A stretch of DNA of 64,000 bases from Bradyrhizobium sp. CCGUVB4N (GTDB lineage: Bacteria; Pseudomonadota; Alphaproteobacteria; Rhizobiales; Xanthobacteraceae), in NCBI RefSeq assembly GCF_024199945.1, contig NZ_JANADP010000001.1, forward strand, positions 1,364,001 through 1,428,000. Reading direction: 5' to 3'. Numbering within the stretch: position 1 is the stretch's first letter; each line of letters starts with the position of its first letter. Made by a program: the position numbers and the translations under genes. Below are positions 57,279 to 64,000 of this stretch, piece by piece. The notes beneath the pieces were generated by a model. It had not been told where the DNA came from. It saw nothing but the letters and a program-made list of their open reading frames with translations, and did not search any database.

Positions 57279-58526
57279 TCAAAGATGCAAGCTGTGGGTG
57301 TGGCGCAGGGGCGATCGCCAGATCCACAGCATGGAGGTCGCGCTCAGCACGCTGCTGGCCACTAGCGCAGTCCGCAGTCCAGGCCCGGCGCCGACCACAC
57401 CGCCAAGCAGCGCGCCTAGCGGCGCAAGCCCCCACACCAGGCTGCGGATGCTCGCGTTGACGCGGCCCAGCACCCGAGGCGGAGCCAGCGCGTATCGAAC
57501 GGAGACTTGGTGTACGTTGTAGATCTCTTGACCAAACGACAGCATGAACTGGGACAGCGCCACGCAAATGACTGCTGCCGGCGGCGGCTGCGTGAACAGT
57601 GCTGCCAAGGTCATGCCTGCGCCGCTAAGTGCCAAGGCAGCCATCAGCACATGCCCAAGGCCGATCGCGCGGCCGGCCCACGCTGCGGTGACCGCGCCCC
57701 CAATACCACCCAGCGCGCCGATGCTGAGAACTACGCCCGTGGTCCAGCCGTCCAAACCAATATGTTGGGTCAGATACAGCAGAAAAACCGCAGAATAGGC
57801 GTTGTAGCAGAAGATGAAGCTGCCAGTCGCAAACGTCACCGCCCGGAGAATCGGGTTGCCAAACACGGTCGTCAGTCCTTCCGCGATTTGACTGATGACT
57901 GAGCTTGATCCAGTTGCCGGCGGTTCGGCCGCACGTGTCGGCAACAGCGGCAGCAAGACGGTGGCCAGCACGAACGAGGCCGAGTCGGCGAGAATCGCGG
58001 TTGGCGCGGAGAACGCGCTGATCAGCCAGCCTGCGAGAAACGGACCGACGGTCACCACGCAAGATCTGCTGAGTTGCCAGGAGCTCTGCGCTCTGACGAG
58101 TCGAGCACGATCAACGACGGTTGGCACGCACGCCAGATAGGCGACTTCGCCGATCACCGCAGCGGTCCCGACAAGCGTGGTTGCCATATACAGTTGGACC
58201 ATTCCGAGCCAGCCAAGACCAGCGAGCAGCGGAATGGTTGCGAGCGTTGCTGCCATCACTAAATTGGCAGTCAACAGGATGCATCGGTGTGGTAGGCGGT
58301 CCACGATCACCCCGGCAAGCAGGCCAATGACGAGATACGGCGCCCGGCCGCAGGCGAGCAGCAACCCGGTCTGCGCAGGGCCCGCTCCCAGCAGAGTGAT
58401 CGCCGTCAGTGGTAGCGCCAGCACTGTCACTTCGGATCCCAATTCCGACACAGTGCGCCCGACGAGCAGCGCTAAATAGCCGCGCGGTAATCCGCGAGAT
58501 GGGGGGGAGATCTCGGTGGGATTCAT
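57279..58526 (-). CDS. MFS exporter
   Basis: The 415-residue protein has about 12 hydrophobic segments and the MFS loop motif after helix 2 as GVIVDRLPHRC. It resembles the EntS/MFS_3 group of small-molecule exporters (GRTVSELGSEVTVLALPLTA at the start, SFGQEIYNVHQVSVRYALAP in the C half). Its start overlaps the sulfotransferase stop (ATGA at 58526-58523). It probably exports the product of this operon across the inner membrane. Confidence 0.9.
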   Translation of the reverse strand: MNPTEISPPSRGLPRGYLALLVGRTVSELGSEVTVLALPLTAITLLGAGPAQTGLLLACGRAPYLVIGLLAGVIVDRLPHRCILLTANLVMAATLATIPLLAGLGWLGMVQLYMATTLVGTAAVIGEVAYLACVPTVVDRARLVRAQSSWQLSRSCVVTVGPFLAGWLISAFSAPTAILADSASFVLATVLLPLLPTRAAEPPATGSSSVISQIAEGLTTVFGNPILRAVTFATGSFIFCYNAYSAVFLLYLTQHIGLDGWTTGVVLSIGALGGIGGAVTAAWAGRAIGLGHVLMAALALSGAGMTLAALFTQPPPAAVICVALSQFMLSFGQEIYNVHQVSVRYALAPPRVLGRVNASIRSLVWGLAPLGALLGGVVGAGPGLRTALVASSVLSATSMLWIWRSPLRHTHSLHL

Positions 58527-59497
58527 GCGTCGATGGCCGGGCTCGCGGTCGACAGATAACCCAGCCGGGCCAATTCGCCGCCGGCGATGCGCTCGAATTC
58601 CGCGACTTCCGTGAGTGTCAGATCCTGCCTGAATCGGCCGAGGCGGCCTGCGTGCAGCGGTTTGCCCGCGGACTCGGCTGCCGGATGGCCGTGCGGCCTT
58701 TCGAACAGCGCATGCTTATGTTCGGCGTGCCGCAGCACGGCTTCATCCCAGGGTAGCTGCAGGTGATCCAAAATCTGCATGAGGCTGGGACGAGGGCGAG
58801 TCACCAAATCCTCGTAGCGCACCTCGAGATAGCGCGCCGGCGGCGCGAGGAGATGCGGCCGGGATACGACTTCAAGCCATCCGTGCGCGGCCTCTGCCAC
58901 AGTTCGGTAACCCCAGTCTGGCACGGTTCTCAAATGCGAGGCGGCAAGGTCCCGACCATCCCGGACGATGTGCACGAAATGCGCATCGGGCCATAGCTGT
59001 GCGAAGACGTCGATTTGGGTGATCTTGCGTTGAAGCTTCAGTCCCCAGCGACTTGCCCCTGTTCGTAGCTTACGGAACTCACCGATCTCGTTGATCAGCC
59101 TGCATCTGTCGGCGAATGAGATGATATCGCCCGCTGTCTCATCCATCACCTTGGTAACAAGCTTGTGCACGTCATCAAAGTTCAGGCCGAACCGCTGGCA
59201 TTGTACCACGAAGTGCGCGCCGTCATACCAGAACGGGTCGATCGCACTTTTGGTGGTGCCGCTGACCCGGGGATCGTTAGCTGCGAGCAGGTCGGTCGCA
59301 CCGAGAATGTGCGGCCCGAGGTTCGGTGGTTCTAGGAAGTCGATCTCCGGCCCGACCACCAGATCGGCATGGGAGTCCAGCATGACGCTCAACAAAGTAG
59401 TGCCGGATCGATTCTCGCCACCGAGCAGCACCGGCGAGGTGGAGAATAGGTCGGTCTTGGGCATGGCAGTGTCCGCTGTTCGACTGCTGGTGTTCAT
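58523..59497 (-). CDS. PAPS-dependent sulfotransferase
   Basis: From ATG 59497 the product has 324 residues. The 5' phosphosulfate loop is VLLGGENRSGTTLLSVMLDS (near residues 24-43) and the 3' phosphate region is HFVHIVRDGRDLAASHLRTV; the catalytic base is probably within the first helix or strand region. ATG overlaps the aminotransferase stop by four bases (ATGA), and its own stop overlaps the MFS start the same way. It would sulfate an operon intermediate. It is unrelated in detail to the longer sulfotransferase at 20269. Confidence 0.9.
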   Translation of the reverse strand: MNTSSRTADTAMPKTDLFSTSPVLLGGENRSGTTLLSVMLDSHADLVVGPEIDFLEPPNLGPHILGATDLLAANDPRVSGTTKSAIDPFWYDGAHFVVQCQRFGLNFDDVHKLVTKVMDETAGDIISFADRCRLINEIGEFRKLRTGASRWGLKLQRKITQIDVFAQLWPDAHFVHIVRDGRDLAASHLRTVPDWGYRTVAEAAHGWLEVVSRPHLLAPPARYLEVRYEDLVTRPRPSLMQILDHLQLPWDEAVLRHAEHKHALFERPHGHPAAESAGKPLHAGRLGRFRQDLTLTEVAEFERIAGGELARLGYLSTASPAIDA

Positions 59498-60804
59498 GGA
59501 TGGCTCGCAGCGGTGACCCAACGCCGTACGGTGTCCGGCGTTGCGATGAAGTGATCACCGGCGAACCGCACCGCAGCGGCGATCGGATCCGGATTGTCGC
59601 AAGTCGCGTCCACCTGGGCCAGTGCGGCCATCAGGGCCTGTCCGGCGGCATCAATCGCACCTCGTACGTCGGCATCGGAGACCGCGGCGGACGGCATGAA
59701 ACGGCCGCCATACTGCATGAGGAAGCCGCGCGACCACATTTCCTGAAAGAATGTGTGACCGAGCTCGGCATTGGCAAACACGACGTCGAACATGGTCGGC
59801 CATGCGAACGCGCTCGCCTGAACCTGATGGCGGGCGAAGACCTCGTTGAGGCCATCGATGAGGTCCTCGCCGACCTGGTGCATCCGGGCGAGCGCGGTGC
59901 CGTCGCTCAGCGCGTCGAGGGTGCTCAGGGCGGCAGCGAACGGGGTGATCTCGCGTTGATAGGTGTTGCCCATGTATGTCTTTTCGGCGGCACCAATCAC
60001 GTCTGCCCGACCAGCCACGGCCGATAACGCCATGCCGTTGGCCAGTCCCTTGCTGAGTGTGATCAGGTCGGGCGCAAGCCCGATCGCGGTGTGATAGCCG
60101 CCGAGGCCATAGCGAAATCCCGTCATCACCTCGTCCAGGAGGAGCAGGGCACCGCATTGGTGCACGAGATTTTGCAATTCGCGGTGATATTCGGGCGGAA
60201 AGAAGTTGACCTCCGGAGTGATGATCACAGCAGCGACCCGTTGCGCTCTGGTCAGTCTCTTGAGCAGGTCAAGGTCGTAATGGAAGTCGATACTGTCCAG
60301 GTCCCGGTCGGGTAGTCCCATCCCCGGACGGTCCTGCAAGTGCCAGTCGTGCCAACCGTGATATCCGCTGGTAAGCACCAGGTTCACACCGGTATACGAA
60401 CGAGCAAGGCGGACTGCGGCGGTCGTGGCGCAGGAGCCAGTGCGGAAAAAAATCGAGCGCTGCGCGAGCGGGAATATCTCCGCTAGCCGCTCGGCCACCT
60501 CGATCCGATGCACGGACACCGGCCCGGGCAGGATGCCGCCGGTGCGACGCATTTCTGCAGTCACATGATCTACGACCGGTTGATATCCAGCTCCAAGCGG
60601 CGCAGCCCCGCTACAGGAGGTGAGATCCACGTATTGCCTTCCATCGACATCAAAGACATGCGCACCGGAGGCATGGCTCATGACGAGGGGAAAACGCCGA
60701 TTGAGATCCCATTTCTCCGACGCAGTGATCCGCAACGCGCGGCGCAGTGCGGATTTGTGCGTATCCGTCGCGGTCAACGTGCCGTGGGGTGTGCTGGTGA
60801 ACAT
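59494..60804 (-). CDS. Class III PLP-dependent aminotransferase / aminomutase
   Basis: The 436-residue enzyme resembles glutamate-1-semialdehyde aminomutase and other class III aminotransferases. The PLP lysine is in LITLSKGLANGMALS, with the aspartate in LLLLDEVMTGFRYG and the phosphate-binding FFRTGSCATTAAVRLAR. It is too divergent and in the wrong setting for heme synthesis, so it probably transaminates or isomerises an operon intermediate. ATG 60804 is preferred because GGAGA lies eight bases upstream. It follows the GMC gene by 27 bp. Confidence 0.9.
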   Translation of the reverse strand: MFTSTPHGTLTATDTHKSALRRALRITASEKWDLNRRFPLVMSHASGAHVFDVDGRQYVDLTSCSGAAPLGAGYQPVVDHVTAEMRRTGGILPGPVSVHRIEVAERLAEIFPLAQRSIFFRTGSCATTAAVRLARSYTGVNLVLTSGYHGWHDWHLQDRPGMGLPDRDLDSIDFHYDLDLLKRLTRAQRVAAVIITPEVNFFPPEYHRELQNLVHQCGALLLLDEVMTGFRYGLGGYHTAIGLAPDLITLSKGLANGMALSAVAGRADVIGAAEKTYMGNTYQREITPFAAALSTLDALSDGTALARMHQVGEDLIDGLNEVFARHQVQASAFAWPTMFDVVFANAELGHTFFQEMWSRGFLMQYGGRFMPSAAVSDADVRGAIDAAGQALMAALAQVDATCDNPDPIAAAVRFAGDHFIATPDTVRRWVTAASHP

Positions 60805-60831
60805 CAACAATTCTCCGATCGCCGTGGCCTG

Positions 60832-62349
60832 TCAGGCCAGCTGCGTGAGGATTCTCCGAGCGATCCGCAGCGCGTTCGCCTGAATGGTGAAGGTCGGATT
60901 GACGCCGCCGGGATACGGGAAGAACCCGCCGTCCGCGACATAGAGATTGTCGATATCGTGCACGCGACCCCAGCGGTCGACCACGGATTCTCTTGGATCA
61001 CCCCCCGCTCGACAACCGCCATGCAAATGGCCGCTACCGAACTGATAGTTGGAATCCTCGTAATCGATCTCTTTCGCGCCGGCCTCGGCCAGCACGTCCG
61101 ATGCGCGTCGGGACAAATAGCCGAGACGGCGCTTGTCCAGCGGATGGGTGCAGTATTCAAGAATGATGTTGGGTAGACCGAGCCGATCGCGACTGTTGGC
61201 CAGTCGAACAGCGTTGCTGCGCATGGGCTGATCGGCCGCCAGGAAATGCACTCTTAACGGCACCTGTCCCTCGCCGGCCGCCCGATCTGCCGGACTGGCT
61301 TCGTAAATAAGTCCACCGAGGCCAGAGGGCGCATCACTGTCGAGATAGTGATCCGTCATCGCAACCGTGGAGAACGGTCCGCCGGTCGAATGCGAAGGCA
61401 GCCGATTCATTGTGATGGTGCCAGAGACGTAACCGCTGATCTTGAAACAAATGCCCCTGCCGACCATGCCCGTGGCGTTGCCGATGCCGTTGGGGGCCGC
61501 TCGCTGCACTGAGCGTAGCAGCAAGGCCGCAGATTGAATCGCGTTGCCAGCGAGCACCATGCAGCGGGCGTGGACCCGTGCGCGTTGCCGGGTGACGGTG
61601 TCCAACCATTCGACTGTATCGGCGCGGCTGGTGCTGCCAAGTTCGATATGCACAGCTTTGCTGCCCAAGTTAACCGACAGGGCGCCGGGTGGCAGCCAGG
61701 CGTCGGCGAATGGTGAGTGCGCATCGGCACGCGCGCCGCTTGGACATGGGTGTTCGTTGCACGGGCCGCACCGGTCACAAGCCGGCCGGCCGCGGTAGGG
61801 GACCGAGTTGATCGCCAGTGGGGTCGGGAACGGCTGCCGGCCTAGGCGTCCGCCCGCCGTAGCGATCAATCTGCCCTGCAAGCTATATCTGTGCGGTGGC
61901 AGCACGGCGGGATCACTGGTCGGTTCGAGTGGATCCGCGCCAGCCAACCTCGCGACCCCGATCCGCTGTTCGAGCTCCTCGTAATAGGGGCGTAGTTCGT
62001 CGTAGTTGATGGGCCAGACCGGGTTGAGCGCATCGGGGGCGACATGCGCTCGTGCGTCGAAATCAACCTTGCGATATCGGAATGCGATGCCGGCGTAGAG
62101 TGTCATTCCACCACCGAGCGCCGACACGGTCCATGGCCAGCCGATCGGCCTCAAAGTACCGGTCGGGGAGCGCACCAGGGCGGCGGCGTCAATTCCATTT
62201 TGGACCGTCGCAAATGAGGCGCCAGTGGGAAGCCTCAAGCCCGCTTCGAGGACGTGTACCCGGAATCCGTTTCTGGCGATCTCGTGGGCGACGATCGAGC
62301 CGCTGGCACCACTGCCGACTACACAAACGTCAACGGCGTCGGACGTCAT
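60832..62349 (-). CDS. GMC-type FAD oxidoreductase
   Basis: From ATG 62349 (GGTGGGG upstream) the product has 505 residues. The FAD loop is VCVVGSGASGSIVAHEIARN, followed by SALGGGMTLYAGIAFRY, a cysteine-rich stretch CDRCGPCNEHPC (about residue 205) as in choline/glucose dehydrogenases that use membrane electron carriers, and the C-terminal GSGHLHGGCRAGG and NPTFTIQANALRIAR. It probably oxidises an alcohol of a sugar or other polyol to a carbonyl that the downstream aminotransferase could aminate. It is the first gene of the operon. Confidence 0.9.
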   Translation of the reverse strand: MTSDAVDVCVVGSGASGSIVAHEIARNGFRVHVLEAGLRLPTGASFATVQNGIDAAALVRSPTGTLRPIGWPWTVSALGGGMTLYAGIAFRYRKVDFDARAHVAPDALNPVWPINYDELRPYYEELEQRIGVARLAGADPLEPTSDPAVLPPHRYSLQGRLIATAGGRLGRQPFPTPLAINSVPYRGRPACDRCGPCNEHPCPSGARADAHSPFADAWLPPGALSVNLGSKAVHIELGSTSRADTVEWLDTVTRQRARVHARCMVLAGNAIQSAALLLRSVQRAAPNGIGNATGMVGRGICFKISGYVSGTITMNRLPSHSTGGPFSTVAMTDHYLDSDAPSGLGGLIYEASPADRAAGEGQVPLRVHFLAADQPMRSNAVRLANSRDRLGLPNIILEYCTHPLDKRRLGYLSRRASDVLAEAGAKEIDYEDSNYQFGSGHLHGGCRAGGDPRESVVDRWGRVHDIDNLYVADGGFFPYPGGVNPTFTIQANALRIARRILTQLA

Positions 62350-62875
62350 TGCCCCACCTATGGCAAGGAACATCGGCCATACCTCATGGCGACGTGCCCA
62401 TAAAGGACAGGTCAGGACGGCTAGTGAGAACTGTCAGCGCCAGCGTCGAACGTACGCCTGATCAGACCGTCGCGACCTACTTCGAGACTTATACAATATG
62501 ACGTTCCGTGCGATTCAAGTCCCTTGAGCGCGCCCTCGCCTGAATGAGCGTGAGCATGTTCAAATCCACCGAAGTAGCGAGCTAAGAACTCTGAAGAAGA
62601 ACGGTGCCGCTAACCCTAAAGCACTTGGTGCAATAGGGTGGCAGCGGCGCTGAACGTCATCTCATTGTCGCTGGAATGGAAGCTCAGCGGGAGTCGAGCA
62701 CGGCCTTTGACACCTTCAGTAAGGACGATCTCGATAGGCGGGGATATTACATAGGTTTGGGTCGCTCCCCCCCGATTGCGGCTCATGTCAATCGATGAGG
62801 CTCAGCGCCTCAGTGCGATGTGTCGGTCGCTATTGCCGTGGGCGCAAGCCCCGTCGCGACGCGCCACCATAGCCC
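62350..62875. other. Upstream region of the biosynthetic operon
   Basis: The promoter must lie here, but neither a nod box nor a good tts box was found. No gene is recognised. Confidence 0.4.
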
Positions 62876-63326
62876 TTATTCGTCCTCGCCAATGCTGGCC
62901 AGGTATGACTCCGGCAAGCCGACCTTCCGCGCAATCGCCCGCAGGTCAGCTAATTAGCCCGGATCGGTCGTCCTGTCGTCTGGGATCGTTGGAAGATTGC
63001 AGCAGAGCGCCAGCTCTGCCGTGCCGTCGGCAAGTCGGGCGACGACAGGCTCGGGTCGATAGGCTGCGACGATCGGCTCTGAATAGAGCCGATCTCGTTC
63101 GGCATGGGTGAGAGTAGCGATTGTGCCGTAAACCCGCCCGTTATGATAGGCCACTAACGTTGCACGGTTTGATAGCCTCAGCGCAAGCCGCTTGAGATAG
63201 GCCTGCCGCTTGAGATAGGCCTCTTGAGATAGGCCTTCTGAAATCGGCCGGACGAAGACCTTTCGCCATCAAGCCTTCCGGGTCCATGAACAGGCCATGG
63301 AAGAAAATCGTCACTCGCTTTGCCAT
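62876..63326 (-). pseudogene. Gamma-glutamylcyclotransferase-like gene, broken
   Basis: The first frame reads MAKRVTIFFHGLFMDPEGLM and fails after about 60 codons. A second frame continues LRLSNRATLVAYHNGRVYGT, TLTHAERDRLYSEPIVAAY and RPEPVVARLADG, up to a TAA after TTDPG, then goes on LADLRAIARKVGLPESYLAS in the same frame to a stop at 62876. This is the gamma-glutamylcyclotransferase/AIG2-like fold. A tandem microduplication at 63187-63236 causes the frame loss. Confidence 0.8.
63187..63236. repeat. Tandem microduplication (18, 18 and 14 nt)
   Basis: GCCGCTTGAGATAGGCCT occurs twice in tandem (63187-63204, 63205-63222) and its last 14 bases a third time (63223-63236). Confidence 0.9.
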
Positions 63327-63475
63327 CGAGAGATTCTAACGGTTCCGAGAACCGATCGGCGCATTTGGCTCGCCCCGGACGCCCTTGTGGAAACCCGGTC
63401 ATCGCCTGGCTGTTAGAGCGACGCACTTTCGCGCGAGTCGTGCGCAAGGCCAGGGCGTCGCCCCCCACACACAAA
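63327..63475. other. Short intergenic gap
   Basis: Nothing is recognised between the broken cyclotransferase-like gene and the radical SAM gene. Confidence 0.4.
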
Positions 63476-64000
63476 TCAGCATGCCAATGCCGTTGGCTTA
63501 GCGAATTCACATATCCGGCAGAGAAGAAAACCGTCCTCTCCGTTCATGCGATCGACAATCTTACGAAAAGTCGGTCCTTTGAAGAGATCTTGATATTCAT
63601 CGCGGAGAAGATTGCCCAGGATGTGGCGTCGCTCAAAATCCATGCAGCAGAGGGTGACGTCGCCGTTTGGGAGAAGAACATTACGATGTTCTCGTTCGTC
63701 GACGCACGTGAGCGCTCCGACGATCGGCTGTCGTGCCTCAACGATCTTTGGATCGACGCTTCCACCCCTGCTGCTCAGCGGACGCGAACGAACCAGCGCT
63801 TGCTCGGGGATTATGTCGACAAGCTCGGGATGAACCTCGCCCATGACTATGAACAGCGTCGATGGAATGTCTGCGTCGACCAGTTGACGCATCATATCGA
63901 CATACTTGCGCCTGACCAGGCGACTGTTCATGTAGGTGCCGTCATCAAACACGTGCACCAGGAAAACTCGGAATTGCAGCGCTTGCAAGCGTCGTAGATT
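63476..64000 (-). CDS. Radical SAM protein with SPASM domain, 3' part only
   Basis: The minus frame is open to the window edge, so the gene starts beyond 64000. The visible 174 residues end in a SPASM-type auxiliary cluster domain: ALTCVDEREHRNVLLPNGDV, then TLCCMDFERRHILGNL, then LLCRICEFAKP, giving the CxxxR, CC and CxxC spacing of 4Fe-4S-binding SPASM proteins. Such enzymes modify peptides or small molecules by radical chemistry. The CxxxCxxC core cannot be seen here. It lies on the same strand as the biosynthetic operon, about 1.1 kb upstream of it, with the broken cyclotransferase-like gene between. Confidence 0.8.
   Translation of the reverse strand, partial: NLRRLQALQFRVFLVHVFDDGTYMNSRLVRRKYVDMMRQLVDADIPSTLFIVMGEVHPELVDIIPEQALVRSRPLSSRGGSVDPKIVEARQPIVGALTCVDEREHRNVLLPNGDVTLCCMDFERRHILGNLLRDEYQDLFKGPTFRKIVDRMNGEDGFLLCRICEFAKPTALAC

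Noticed and set aside
63320..63997. 225-codon plus-strand frame at the right end
   Set aside because: It is antisense to the SPASM-domain gene, whose cysteine spacing is unmistakable.
1..64000. CRISPR arrays, tRNA or rRNA genes, phage structural genes, integrase
   Set aside because: I looked for repeat-spacer patterns, TPsiC-like arms and typical proteins but saw none; short tRNA genes could still be missed by eye.

Overview
The window looks like a rhizobial symbiosis island, most probably Bradyrhizobium. The reasons are a good nod box in front of an RTX gene, an integrative and conjugative element (ICE) transfer module of the ICEMlSym type, a candidate type III effector, many decayed insertion sequences, and scattered pseudogenes between well-preserved cargo genes. 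No rRNA, tRNA, CRISPR array or integrase was recognised.

Layout. 1-7.8 kb: a DUF2493 gene, relics of IS256 and IS5 elements, small hypothetical genes, and the first copy of a 746-bp repeat carrying a DUF736 gene. 8.2-17 kb: a NodO-like RTX gene behind a nod box, a LysR regulator divergent from a Rieske oxygenase/reductase pair, an IS110 relic, and a large candidate type III effector. This block is bracketed by the second, identical copy of the 746-bp repeat. 18.2-30.7 kb: ICE control and transfer genes. These are a divergent QseC/QseM-like pair, a two-frame FseA-like gene with a +1 frameshift site, a sulfotransferase cargo gene, an RdfS-like factor, a broken repA, then DUF2840, traF, a lytic transglycosylase, a candidate oriT, a relaxase, traG and a CopG-like gene. 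No trb pilus genes follow in this window. 31.3-35.5 kb: an intact IS630 element, a PEP-mutase-family gene and a Gfo/Idh/MocA oxidoreductase.

36.4-43 kb holds a four-gene operon: Mre11/SbcD-like nuclease, Rad50/SbcC-like ATPase, SIR2 and HerA. SIR2-HerA is a known anti-phage pair; its joining to a Mre11-Rad50-like pair is the most interesting system here. 44-55.5 kb: a decayed BrnTA module, an outer-membrane barrel protein, an M16 peptidase pair, an arfB relic, and a GH18 chitinase-like gene flanked by two paralogous secreted proteins with the same upstream motif.

55.9-62.3 kb is a tightly coupled five-gene biosynthetic operon (GMC oxidoreductase, class III aminotransferase, sulfotransferase, MFS exporter, condensation-domain acyltransferase) for an unknown, probably sulfated and acylated, metabolite. 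The window ends with a decayed gamma-glutamylcyclotransferase-like gene and the 3' part of a radical SAM/SPASM gene on the same strand.
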